A program made the translations under genes and the position numbers. 25,102 nt of DNA from Thermohalobaculum sp050043005 (GTDB lineage Bacteria; Pseudomonadota; Alphaproteobacteria; Rhodobacterales; Rhodobacteraceae), in NCBI GenBank assembly GCA_050043005.1, contig JBHJIZ010000093.1, positions 1-25,102 on the forward strand, in the 5' to 3' direction. The notes below the pieces were generated by a model. That model ran no database searches and was not told the DNA's origin. It worked only from the letters and a program-made list of their open reading frames with translations. Positions 1-6,876 of the stretch are shown in pieces (position 1 is the first letter of the stretch; each line of letters starts with the position of its first letter).

Positions 1-111
1 GCCGCGGCGCGCCTACGCCACATCGCGGGCACCCAATGGTCAACGCGGAAGTACATGAACATGACCCCGCTCTACGCGGAGCAAACCCAAAACGGAGCCG
101 TCGTCGCGTGA
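1..111 (+). CDS. C-terminal end of an unrecognised protein (partial, cut by window edge)
   Basis: Reading frame 1 is open from the first base to a TGA at 109-111 and gives 36 residues, including WSTRKYMNMTPLYAEQ. The start lies outside the window. The aromatic, basic composition and the ending 'YMNMTPLYAEQ' faintly recall the last helix of a tyrosine recombinase, but none of the catalytic residues can be verified, so no function is assigned. Bases 112-200, between this stop and the stop of the next gene on the other strand, contain nothing recognisable. The open stretch is short and could be chance in GC-rich DNA. Confidence 0.3.
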   Translation, partial: AAARLRHIAGTQWSTRKYMNMTPLYAEQTQNGAVVA

Positions 112-200
112 TCGAAAGTGCGAAACATTCTGGACACTACCGACGCTTTTCACCGTGGTTCGGGCAGGAGACATGCCACCTGCCCGATATTGCGGCCAGG

Positions 201-1028
201 TCATGCAGCTGCAGACCAGGCACCTGCGGTCATCGCGGTCTGGGCAACCGCTGCGAAGTCACGGGGCTTGCGGCCCAATGCCCGCTCGACGCCATCGGTT
301 ACGTATGCATTCCGACCGTCCAGCGTTTCGCGGGCGATTGCGGTGAAGACATCGGCCACAAACGTATCGCCCGAGGCGGCAACATTGGCGTAAAAGTCTT
401 CAAACGTGATCGGCACGTGTCGGATCGGACGGCCTAGGATGTCGGACAGCACCTCTGCCATTTCGGCGAAGGTCATCAGACGCGGGCCTGTGACCTCATA
501 ACGCTCGCCCAGATGCCTGTCCTCGGTCAGCGCCGCGACGACCACATCTGCGATGTCATCGATGTCGATGATCGGCTCGGCGATATCTCCGCCGGGCATC
601 GGCAGCACACCGCCGAGGATCGGATCGCGCAGATACCCTTCCGAGAAGTTTTGCGCGAACCAGGCCGAACGCACGATGGTGAACCCCAGGCCCGAACTGC
701 GGACGACTTCTTCTCCCAGGCTGGCGAAGTGCTCGCCTCGTCCCGACAGCAGGACCATGTGCTTCAGCCCGCATTCCACGGCGACCTTGACGAAGGCCTC
801 CAGTTTTTCGATCGCGCCCGGAAAGGCGAGGTCGGGGAAGTAGGTGACATAGGCCTTTGAGACGCCGCTCAGAACCGCAGGCCATGTGGTGGGGTCCTCC
901 CAATCGAACAGTGTCGGGAACCGGCGTGCGCCGCGCCGGACGGGCAGGCCCTTGGCTTCAAGTTTCTTGGCGACGCGCGATCTGGTCTTGCCGGTGGCGC
1001 CGATGACGAGGATGGGTTGGTCAGTCAT
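201..1028 (-). CDS. NmrA-like NAD(P)-binding (atypical SDR) protein
   Basis: 275 residues. The N-terminus PILVIGATGKTRSRV is a Rossmann dinucleotide-binding loop, and the rest (VVRSSGLGFTIVRSAWFAQNF, residues EVTGPRLMTFAEMAEVLS near the end) fits NmrA/YtfG-type quinone or NAD(P)-sensing proteins. Family members reduce quinones or sense the redox state of NADP; the substrate here is unknown. The start at 1028 is chosen because GGAGGAAAGAAC lies just upstream and the protein then begins at the Rossmann strand; the longer open frame overlaps the next gene. Oddity: the third glycine of GxxGxxG is Arg16. It is the last gene of a pirin-isochorismatase-NmrA unit, 17 bp after its neighbour, so co-transcription is likely. 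Confidence 0.85.
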   Translation of the reverse strand: MTDQPILVIGATGKTRSRVAKKLEAKGLPVRRGARRFPTLFDWEDPTTWPAVLSGVSKAYVTYFPDLAFPGAIEKLEAFVKVAVECGLKHMVLLSGRGEHFASLGEEVVRSSGLGFTIVRSAWFAQNFSEGYLRDPILGGVLPMPGGDIAEPIIDIDDIADVVVAALTEDRHLGERYEVTGPRLMTFAEMAEVLSDILGRPIRHVPITFEDFYANVAASGDTFVADVFTAIARETLDGRNAYVTDGVERALGRKPRDFAAVAQTAMTAGAWSAAA

Positions 1029-1045
1029 GTTCTTTCCTCCAGAGT

Positions 1046-1663
1046 TCAGGCCGCGCTGCTGCGCACCTGGCCGACCAGGACCGACCAGTCCATGCCAAGC
1101 GCCGTGTAGACCTCGGCGGCGTCGGCACTCGCATTGTCCGCGACGATTTCGATCATCAGGCTTGCGCCATCGGCGACCACGACACCGGCCTGTGCCAGGC
1201 GGACCAGAGCGGTCTCGCGCTTGGTCATGTTGAAGGTCCCGCTTGCGTCTACTGCGACATAGGCTTCGAACCCTTCGCGGGCCGCACGCATTGCCGGAAA
1301 CGCGGCACACACCTCCAGCGAAAGCCCGGCAAAGATCAACTTGCTCCGCCCAGTCGCCCGGATAGCCTCTTCGACCCTTGGATCGTCCCAGGCATTCACG
1401 GTCGTCCGGTCAATGAACATCTGGTTCGGCAATGTATCGCGAAGCTCCGGAATGGCCGGCCCCCAAAGCGTCTCGGACGACGTCGTCGTCGTGACAATCG
1501 GCAGATCTAGCACCTTGGCGACCTTGGCCAGACCGACAATGTTGTGTTTCAGATCCGCGATGGAGTAGTCGCGGACACCGGTCATCAGGCCGACCTGATT
1601 GTCGACAAGCACCAAGGCTGCGTTGTCGCGGGTCAATGGTTCCGGATTGTGCATGATCGTCAT
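1046..1663 (-). CDS. Isochorismatase-fold cysteine hydrolase, YcaC-like
   Basis: 205 residues of the isochorismatase superfamily. Asp21 in LVLVDNQVG and Cys119 in FAGLSLEVCAAFPA are the expected nucleophile-activating Asp and catalytic Cys. The stretch TTVNAWDDP and the ending pattern VVADGASLMIEIVAD are typical of YcaC-type hydrolases. Members cleave amides or related C-N bonds of small molecules; the true substrate of YcaC proteins is unsettled. No signal peptide, so cytoplasmic. The ATG at 1663 is preceded by AAGGAG seven bases upstream. It sits between pirin (40 bp gap) and the NmrA-like gene (17 bp gap) in one likely transcript divergent from a LysR gene. Confidence 0.9.
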   Translation of the reverse strand: MTIMHNPEPLTRDNAALVLVDNQVGLMTGVRDYSIADLKHNIVGLAKVAKVLDLPIVTTTTSSETLWGPAIPELRDTLPNQMFIDRTTVNAWDDPRVEEAIRATGRSKLIFAGLSLEVCAAFPAMRAAREGFEAYVAVDASGTFNMTKRETALVRLAQAGVVVADGASLMIEIVADNASADAAEVYTALGMDWSVLVGQVRSSAA

Positions 1664-1703
1664 GGTCGTCTCCTTTCAAGGATGGTGGTTGGGTGATTGG
1701 TCG

Positions 1704-2570
1704 TCAGTCGATGGATCCCAGCCGTCCGGCGCGATAGGCGGCCTCGGCGGCATCAAGTTCGGCTTCACTGCCCATCGCGAAAGGACCCCGGTGGATGAAA
1801 CCTTCGCGCAGGGGAGGGGCCCGGAACAGAACGGCATGTGCGCCGAGTTCCGAAGAAACGGAGATGTCCGTGGCACCTGCCATGGCGATGGCCGTGCCGG
1901 GTTGCAGGTCGGTAGATCCGGCATTCCAGGCAACCGTCGTCGTCCCGGCAATGCCGAGCAGCCATGCATGTTGGTCGCTTTCGCCCTGATGCGAAAACCG
2001 ACCCCCGGCCTGAAGGGCGATATCGAGCAGCGTCAGCCCGACATCCGGCGCCGATGCGCCGCGGACGCCGTTGCTCTCGCCTAGGACAAGCCGCGCGCTG
2101 GACCGGTCGCCAGAGATACGCGGAATGTCCCCGGCAGGCAGGTGGAACGCGGCGGGCGCAGCGTGGCGCTTTGTCTCGGGCAGGTTAACGAAGACCTGCA
2201 ACGCATGGGTTCTGGCACTGGGGCGGGGTTCTTCGTTGTGCAGCGCCCCGTGCGCGGCCTTGAACCAATAGAGATCGCCGGGCGCCAGATCGATATCGTT
2301 GCCCAGCGAATCGCGGTTGTGGAAGGCGCCCTCGCTATCCTCGAACATGACCGTAACCGCGGACAATCCGGCATGGGCATGTGTTCCGAAAGTGGGCTTC
2401 GTCTTGACGAAGTGGTCCACCATGATCAGCGGATCCATCAACCCGGCAAAGTCGGTGTGGCGATAGCTGGTGGCCGAGAAACCATCGCCGATCGCGATCT
2501 TCCTGCCGTTGCTTTGCGCGCGGTCCCGTCGGTGCGCGCTTGGCGGTCTGTCGATGACTTGCGTGTTCAT
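1704..2570 (-). CDS. Pirin family protein (bicupin)
   Basis: 288 residues with the two cupin halves of pirin. The predicted metal ligands are visible: His64 and His66 in GTHAHAGLSAVTV, then His111 and Glu113 in AHGALHNEEP, matching the His-His-His-Glu set of pirins. Pirins are iron proteins; some bacterial ones have quercetin 2,3-dioxygenase activity and others act as redox-sensitive partners, so the reaction is not fixed by sequence alone. The ATG at 2570 is used because AAGGAG stands eight bases before it; an upstream in-frame ATG at 2633 lies inside the regulatory gap. It is the first gene of the minus-strand unit and starts 109 bp from the divergent LysR gene. Confidence 0.92.
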   Translation of the reverse strand: MNTQVIDRPPSAHRRDRAQSNGRKIAIGDGFSATSYRHTDFAGLMDPLIMVDHFVKTKPTFGTHAHAGLSAVTVMFEDSEGAFHNRDSLGNDIDLAPGDLYWFKAAHGALHNEEPRPSARTHALQVFVNLPETKRHAAPAAFHLPAGDIPRISGDRSSARLVLGESNGVRGASAPDVGLTLLDIALQAGGRFSHQGESDQHAWLLGIAGTTTVAWNAGSTDLQPGTAIAMAGATDISVSSELGAHAVLFRAPPLREGFIHRGPFAMGSEAELDAAEAAYRAGRLGSID

Positions 2571-2612
2571 GTTGTCGTCTCCTTTTTGCTCCATTGAAAA
2601 TATCGGCGAGAC

Positions 2613-2635
2613 AATTGATCGAAAATCCGCCAATT
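2613..2635. promoter_or_regulatory. Candidate LysR operator in the pirin/lysR divergent promoter region
   Basis: The 109-bp gap 2571-2679 between two divergent start codons contains AATTG (2613-2617) and CAATT (2631-2635) as an interrupted inverted repeat, 13 bases apart, within an AT-richer stretch. LysR regulators usually bind such T-N11-A-type dyads between themselves and their target. Assignment to this regulator is inference. Confidence 0.45.
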
Positions 2636-2679
2636 TCGGAACTTATCGTTCTGCCAGTGGAACGAATTGGAGCTGCGGC

Positions 2680-3597
2680 ATGGATCTAAACGACGCGTTC
2701 TACTTCGTTCAGGTGGTCGAGAAGGGGGGCTTCTCGGCAGCGTCCCGGGCGCTGGGCATCCCGAAATCCAAGCTGAGCCGCCGGGTGAAGCAGCTTGAAG
2801 ACGATCTGGGCGTGCGTCTGTTGCAGCGTACATCGCGGGTCGTCACCCCGACCGAGATCGGGAGGGAGTATTTTCAGCTCGCGCAAGAGGCTCTGACCCG
2901 TTTCCAGATCGCCGAAACCGCCATCCGCCGCAAAACCAACAACATCGAGGGGACGGTGACGGTTTCCTGCTCTGTCGGCATGGCGCAGTTCGCGCTGGAT
3001 CAAATCCTGCCGTGTTTCCTGCAGGACAATCCCCGGGTGACGGTGGTGCAACAGGCGTCAAACCGGATCGAGGACCTGGTGAAGGGCGGGATCGACGTGG
3101 CGATCCGCGGCCACATGGAAACGCTGCCGGATTCCAGTCTGATCCAGATGCGGCTGGCGCATGTTGAATGGCAATTGTTCTGTTCCCCCGACTATCGCGC
3201 CAGCCTGGGGCAAACGGATGATCCGGCGACGCTGGCCTACCACCCGGCCCTGGTGCTGGGGCGTCCCGGAAACACCCATCAATGGCAGCTCACCGATCGC
3301 GATGGGCAGAGCGCTTCGGTGCCAGGTCAGGTCAGATTGGCCAGCGATGACATGACGACGCTCAAGCGCGCGGCCGCGCTGTCCCTCGGGATTTTGGCCC
3401 TGCCATCGTATGTGTGTCGGTCCGAGGTAGACGCCGGGTCCCTGGTGCGGATCCTGCCCGGCTGGACGGCAGGCCGCCCGCAGATCAGCCTGTTGATGCC
3501 CAGTCGACGGGGCGTCTTGCCCGCGTTCGAAGCGTTCCTGGATTTTATCAAGCGGGAACTGCCTGCCGTACTGGTCGGTAAAGAAAGAGGCGATTGA
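2680..3597 (+). CDS. LysR family transcriptional regulator
   Basis: 305 residues. Residues 1-60 (MDLNDAFYFVQVVEKGGFSA, then ASRALGIPKSKLSRRVKQLE) form the LysR winged helix-turn-helix, and residues about 90-300 fit the periplasmic-binding-like effector domain, with RIEDLVKGGIDVAIR and LGILALPSYV as family hallmarks. The start at 2680 puts the HTH at the N-terminus; the longer open frame runs back into the pirin gene on the other strand. The divergent arrangement with pirin-isochorismatase-NmrA suggests that it controls that unit. The inducer cannot be read from sequence. Its stop codon lies in a 14-bp palindrome. Confidence 0.93.
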   Translation: MDLNDAFYFVQVVEKGGFSAASRALGIPKSKLSRRVKQLEDDLGVRLLQRTSRVVTPTEIGREYFQLAQEALTRFQIAETAIRRKTNNIEGTVTVSCSVGMAQFALDQILPCFLQDNPRVTVVQQASNRIEDLVKGGIDVAIRGHMETLPDSSLIQMRLAHVEWQLFCSPDYRASLGQTDDPATLAYHPALVLGRPGNTHQWQLTDRDGQSASVPGQVRLASDDMTTLKRAAALSLGILALPSYVCRSEVDAGSLVRILPGWTAGRPQISLLMPSRRGVLPAFEAFLDFIKRELPAVLVGKERGD

Positions 3598-3604
3598 TCA
3601 ATCG
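3591..3604. repeat. 14-bp perfect palindrome over the lysR stop codon
   Basis: CGATTGATCAATCG reads the same on both strands and includes the TGA stop at 3595-3597. It may be chance or a protein-binding site; no U-tract follows, so it is a poor terminator. Confidence 0.4.
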
Positions 3605-3880
3605 AAACCGCAAAAGGGTTCTTGTCCCAAGATGCAGATGAAGTACCTGACGGCGTCGAACGTTCGGCTTCGCGTAAACCTGAAAATAGCCAATCGAGGC
3701 TAGCGCCGACAGGTCGAGCTCCGGTTCCGGCTGTTGAATGTCTGCAATGCGAATACTGCGCCGCAGCAAGCGCTTAGCAATCGAATGTCAGGAGTGGGCC
3801 GATCCAATCATCGACCTTCATCGGACATAGATCCAGCCGAGTTGGCTGACCAGCTTGCGCCGGAATAGGATCTAGGCCTG
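3605..3880. other. Gene-free stretch with one copy of a degenerate intergenic repeat
   Basis: No convincing reading frame is seen on either strand. Bases 3733-3802 begin with GTTGAATGTCTGCAA and end with TGGGCCGA. The same two words occur 61 bases apart at 7688-7756 next to the insertion sequence, so the two stretches look like diverged copies of one dispersed element. Confidence 0.45.
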
Positions 3881-3881
3881 G

Positions 3882-3906
3882 AGGGGTGGCGTGCAGAGCC
3901 ACCCCT
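3882..3906 (-). terminator. Stem-loop after the AhpD-like gene, putative terminator
   Basis: AGGGGTGGC (3882-3890) and GCCACCCCT (3898-3906) form a perfect 9-bp stem with a 7-base loop, starting 15 bases past the stop codon of the minus-strand gene that ends at 3921. There is no run of U after it, so it may block exonucleases or act together with Rho rather than as a classical intrinsic terminator. Confidence 0.55.
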
Positions 3907-3920
3907 GGCAGAACTTGCGG

Positions 3921-4487
3921 CTAGGCTGCTCGTGCTGCCGGAACTTCCCAGGCGTTCGGAACAAAAGCTATATCGAGGTCTGTACGGGCGACATGGTTGG
4001 TGTAGTTGGACAGAACCTTCAGCGCCGTGCCCAGAATGACTTCCAGAACCGTTTGCCGCGAGTAGCCCGCCTCCAGAAATGCACCGATCTGTGCGTCGGA
4101 GGGCCAGCCACGCGACTCGTTCACGACGACAGCGAACTGACGCAGCGCTTCGAGCCTGGGATCAGCGATCGGGCTGCCAGAGCGCAAGGCCTCGATCACG
4201 TCGGCCGGCACACCGGCCATCTTCGAAAGCGTCGTATGTGCCGCCATGCAATAATTGCACCCGTTAAGCCGATTGTTCGTCATCAGGATGATCTGGCGCT
4301 CGGTTTCCGACAATTCGGCTTTTCCGAAGATGTTAGAGAGGGTCGTGTAGCCTTCGAGGATGGCGGGAGCCTCGGCCATGTTGGCATAGAGGTTTGGCAC
4401 AAACCCGTATTCCTTGAGAGCGGCTTGCAGAATAGGTTTGGCCGTGTTCGGGGCAGTTTCGAGTGTGTGTTTGGCAAAGTCTGTCAT
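3921..4487 (-). CDS. AhpD-like carboxymuconolactone decarboxylase family protein
   Basis: 188 residues of the CMD/AhpD all-helical fold. The redox motif is present: Cys77 and Cys80 in NGCNYCMAAH, followed by His84, the CxxC-x3-H pattern of AhpD-type peroxidase-linked disulfide reductases. Flanking text ELSETERQIILMTNN is typical of this family. Likely a cytoplasmic peroxidase or thiol-redox protein; a true decarboxylase role is unlikely given the CxxC. ATG at 4487 with a weak GGTGAG ribosome-binding site. It is the last gene of the unit DUF1348-hydrolase-YHS-AhpD, 75 bp after the YHS gene, and is followed by a stem-loop. Confidence 0.88.
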   Translation of the reverse strand: MTDFAKHTLETAPNTAKPILQAALKEYGFVPNLYANMAEAPAILEGYTTLSNIFGKAELSETERQIILMTNNRLNGCNYCMAAHTTLSKMAGVPADVIEALRSGSPIADPRLEALRQFAVVVNESRGWPSDAQIGAFLEAGYSRQTVLEVILGTALKVLSNYTNHVARTDLDIAFVPNAWEVPAARAA

Positions 4488-4562
4488 GGTTTCTCACCAA
4501 ATTTGATGTTTACGCGGCGACCCATTCTGTGGTGATAGCCGCCGCGTTTCAGAGATGCGCGG

Positions 4563-5048
4563 TCAGAGCGCGCTGATCGGGGTGTTCACGATGGCGGGCC
4601 ACTGCTCTGCAGCCTGAGCCAGTACGGCTTCCTTGTTTTCAAGATATTTAGCGTAGATTGCGTCGTTCACGAAAAGGTAGAGCTTGCCATCCACGATGTC
4701 GGCATAGCGAACATCGCCGTCCAGCTTCTTTCCCAGCGACACGCCAAGGGCACAGAACCCGCCGTATTGCGGCAGGAAGGCAGCGGGATCTGCCTCGAAC
4801 GCTTTCTGCGCCGCTGCGGACGCGAAGTAATAGTCCACGCCGTCAACCATCGAGGTGTAAACCGCGTCTCCGATTTTCGGGGCATCGGCTTTGAACATCG
4901 AGACCGGGTCGACACCGTGCAGACCGAGCGGGTTGCCTGTCAGCGTGATGCCGTTCGAGACATTGTACTCGTCGGCGGCGAAGGCGCCCGAGGCCATCGT
5001 GATGGCGGCTGCGGAGAGCATGGCGGTCAGGGTGGATTTCATAAACAT
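4563..5048 (-). CDS. Secreted YHS domain-containing protein
   Basis: 161 residues. Residues 1-24 are a Sec signal peptide with a hydrophobic core and the cleavage signal AFA-A. The mature part is a YHS domain: GVDPVSMF, DYYFASAAAQKAFEADPAAF and PQYGGFCALGVSLGK, with one Cys in the last element. YHS domains are small folds often linked to metal or heme proteins; the periplasmic role here is unknown. The first ATG at 5048 is preferred over the ATG at 5042 because AAGGA lies about eight bases before it. It lies 45 bp downstream of the Tat-exported hydrolase, so both proteins likely act in the periplasm. Confidence 0.88.
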   Translation of the reverse strand: MFMKSTLTAMLSAAAITMASGAFAADEYNVSNGITLTGNPLGLHGVDPVSMFKADAPKIGDAVYTSMVDGVDYYFASAAAQKAFEADPAAFLPQYGGFCALGVSLGKKLDGDVRYADIVDGKLYLFVNDAIYAKYLENKEAVLAQAAEQWPAIVNTPISAL

Positions 5049-5093
5049 GGGTCAGTTCCTTTTCGATTGAGAGTTGGGAGAGGTGTGGGGGCG

Positions 5094-5963
5094 TCAGGCC
5101 CCCTGAGCGATCCGCTGGACGGCATCATCCGTCCACCAGACTCCGTTGGCGACCATGCGGAAGTTGATGATCGCGGCCTGATAGCCGTCGCCCTCCGGCA
5201 CCTTGGCACCAGCCGTGGCATCGCGGACGACGGCAACTTCGTATCCAAGCTCCAAGAGCTCGTAGAGATGCGCCTGCGTGCAGAGATTTGCCGACATGCC
5301 GGCCAGGATCACTTTGTCGATGCCGCGTTTGCGCATCTGCAGGTTCAGGTCGTTCTGGGCGGGCGAGTAGACCTTGTGCGGTGAGCAGACGACCGTTTCG
5401 CCGTCCTCGATGTACTTCTTGTATTGCGGCATCCAGTCGGCGCCGGAGCCCTCGAAGCCGTCGAGGTTCAATGCATCTTTCCTGTCGAACATGCCGATGC
5501 TGTGCATGGTCTTCTCGAGTGTGCCCTCGAAGTGCCACTTGTGGTCATGCGGGTAGTAGTAATGCGGGGAGATGAAGACCGGCATGTCCGCCGCCTTGGC
5601 TGCGATGAAGAGGCGTTCGATATTGTCGACAGTGCCCTGTTCGGTCACGCTTTCGCCAACGACCCCCCAGGTGACGCCCTGCTCGGACAGGAAGTCGATC
5701 TGTGGGTCGGTGACGACCAGCGCCGTGCGGCCTGGAACGATCTGCATATCGATCTGCGGCAGACCGGGGTTGTCGGGGTCTCCATATTCCGCCTTGGCAG
5801 CATCTGTGGCCGCCATCGTGTCGCCGCTCACAACGGCGGTTGCGCCTGCGGCGGCGGTTCCGGCGATGCCAGTCAGCACACGGCGCCGTGCCTGATCGAT
5901 CGTTTCCTGCGTGGTGCCGCATCCGCAATCGTCAGAGTGGTGATGATCGTTGTTCGTGGTCAT
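5094..5963 (-). CDS. Tat-exported isochorismatase-fold cysteine hydrolase
   Basis: 289 residues. The catalytic triad of the family is visible: Asp86 in ALVVTDPQIDF, Lys197 in CSPHKVYSP and Cys228 in GMSANLCTQAHL. The N-terminus is unusual: a 24-residue polar leader with HHHSDDCGCG precedes RRRVLTGIAG and a hydrophobic, alanine-rich stretch, the layout of a twin-arginine signal. This predicts folding, perhaps with a cofactor check, before export. Substrate unknown; a nicotinamidase-like or carbamoyl-cleaving role would be a guess. ATG at 5963 chosen for the GGAAAGGAAAG stretch upstream. It is 45 bp before the secreted YHS gene; the 234-bp gap upstream, to DUF1348, is GC-rich and holds no clear gene. 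Confidence 0.88.
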   Translation of the reverse strand: MTTNNDHHHSDDCGCGTTQETIDQARRRVLTGIAGTAAAGATAVVSGDTMAATDAAKAEYGDPDNPGLPQIDMQIVPGRTALVVTDPQIDFLSEQGVTWGVVGESVTEQGTVDNIERLFIAAKAADMPVFISPHYYYPHDHKWHFEGTLEKTMHSIGMFDRKDALNLDGFEGSGADWMPQYKKYIEDGETVVCSPHKVYSPAQNDLNLQMRKRGIDKVILAGMSANLCTQAHLYELLELGYEVAVVRDATAGAKVPEGDGYQAAIINFRMVANGVWWTDDAVQRIAQGA

Positions 5964-6197
5964 GGTGCTTTCCTTTCCTTCGTCAGATCTGGCGCGAGGT
6001 ATTCGCGCCGCAGGGCGGCGGAGGTGATCTAGCGGGCCGCAAGGCAAACCTTCCTTGTTCGCGGCCTTGCAGCGCCGCGTTGCGCTTGTGATCGTGTCCG
6101 CTTTCCTCTCGGGATGGCGCCGCGTATGCGGGCCAGAAGTCGGGCCTTGGGGCTGGCTATGGCGGGCGCAGCGAACAGGCCATATGCCTTGGAATGT

Positions 6198-6662
6198 TCA
6201 CAGCCCCAGCTCCGACAATCCTGCGTGGCCTTCGGGCCGGGGGCCGCTGTCCCATCGGAACAGGCGATCCGCTTCTTCGATCGGCAGATCGTTGATCGAT
6301 GCGATCCGGCGACACATCAGGCCGTCCTGATCGAATTCCCAGTTTTCGTTGCCATACGAGCGGAACCAGTTGCCGCTGTCATCGTGCCACTCATAGGCGA
6401 ACCGGACAGCGATCCGGTTGGCCTGATAGGCCCAGATTTCCTTGATCAGCCGATAGTCCAGCTCTCGGTGCCACTTCCTGGTTAGGAACAGGATTATCTC
6501 GGCGCGTCCCTGGATGAGCTCTGATCGATTCCGCCATACGCTGTTCACCGAGTAGGCCAAGGCGACCTTTTCTGGGTTGGTTCCGTTCCAGGCATCCTCA
6601 GCCATACGAACCTTTTGCACGGCTGCATCTTGATCGAATGGAGGCAATGGTGGGCGGGGCAT
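6198..6662 (-). CDS. DUF1348 / NTF2-like (SnoaL-fold) protein
   Basis: 154 residues. AEDAWNGTNPEKVALAYS, WRNRSELIQGRAEI, KWHRELDYRLIKEIWAY and the block RIAVRFAYEWHDDSGNWFRS followed by GNENWEFDQDGLM are the signature of DUF1348, a cone-shaped NTF2-like family of about 150 residues with a pocket for small ligands. No catalytic activity is established. ATG at 6662 is used because GAGGAG lies eight bases upstream; the ATG 24 bases earlier has no such site. First gene on the minus strand next to divergent tetR; two operator-like sites lie 30-69 bp upstream, so repression by that TetR is likely. Confidence 0.9.
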   Translation of the reverse strand: MPRPPLPPFDQDAAVQKVRMAEDAWNGTNPEKVALAYSVNSVWRNRSELIQGRAEIILFLTRKWHRELDYRLIKEIWAYQANRIAVRFAYEWHDDSGNWFRSYGNENWEFDQDGLMCRRIASINDLPIEEADRLFRWDSGPRPEGHAGLSELGL

Positions 6663-6691
6663 TTTGGTATCTCCTCGGTGTGGCATGTGGG

Positions 6692-6707
6692 TTGACCGAT
6701 CTGTTAC
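6692..6707. promoter_or_regulatory. TetR operator copy 1 (upstream of DUF1348)
   Basis: TTGACCGATCTGTTAC shares the core ACYGATCKGT with two more sites in the same gap. It lies 30 bases before the DUF1348 start codon and 24 bases from copy 2 (centre to centre), just over two helical turns. Confidence 0.6.
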
Positions 6708-6715
6708 TCATAAAG

Positions 6716-6731
6716 TGAACTGATCTGTAAA
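6716..6731. promoter_or_regulatory. TetR operator copy 2 (upstream of DUF1348)
   Basis: TGAACTGATCTGTAAA matches the shared core ACYGATCKGT. On the minus strand its outer end reads TTTACA, which could serve as a -35 element of the DUF1348 promoter, so a bound repressor would cover it. Confidence 0.6.
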
Positions 6732-6820
6732 CCCTGTCAACCTAAATTGGACACCTCCGATGCACCGCGGACGCGAGATCACAAAAAGGAGAGAAGACAT
6801 AGGGGTTTAGCCCTGCAATC

Positions 6821-6849
6821 TTGATCCTGATGCAAGCCTCTTATATGAA
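6821..6849 (+). promoter_or_regulatory. Candidate tetR promoter overlapping its operator
   Basis: TTGATC at 6821-6826 and TATGAA at 6844-6849 are 17 bases apart and lie 28 bases before the tetR start codon. The -10 element overlaps the best operator copy, the expected layout for autorepression. Confidence 0.45.
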
Positions 6850-6862
6850 CCGATCGGTACAT
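6845..6862. promoter_or_regulatory. TetR operator copy 3 (autoregulatory site)
   Basis: ATGAACCGATCGGTACAT contains the perfect 10-bp palindrome ACCGATCGGT (6849-6858) and is symmetric at 16 of 18 positions. It sits three bases before the AAGGAG ribosome-binding site of tetR, so binding would block tetR transcription. Confidence 0.7.
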
Positions 6863-6876
6863 CTAAGGAGCGAATC

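Noticed and set aside
36..437. Plus-strand open frame of 133 codons
   Set aside because: It lies mostly opposite the NmrA-like gene, has an Arg/Cys/His-rich composition and resembles no family.
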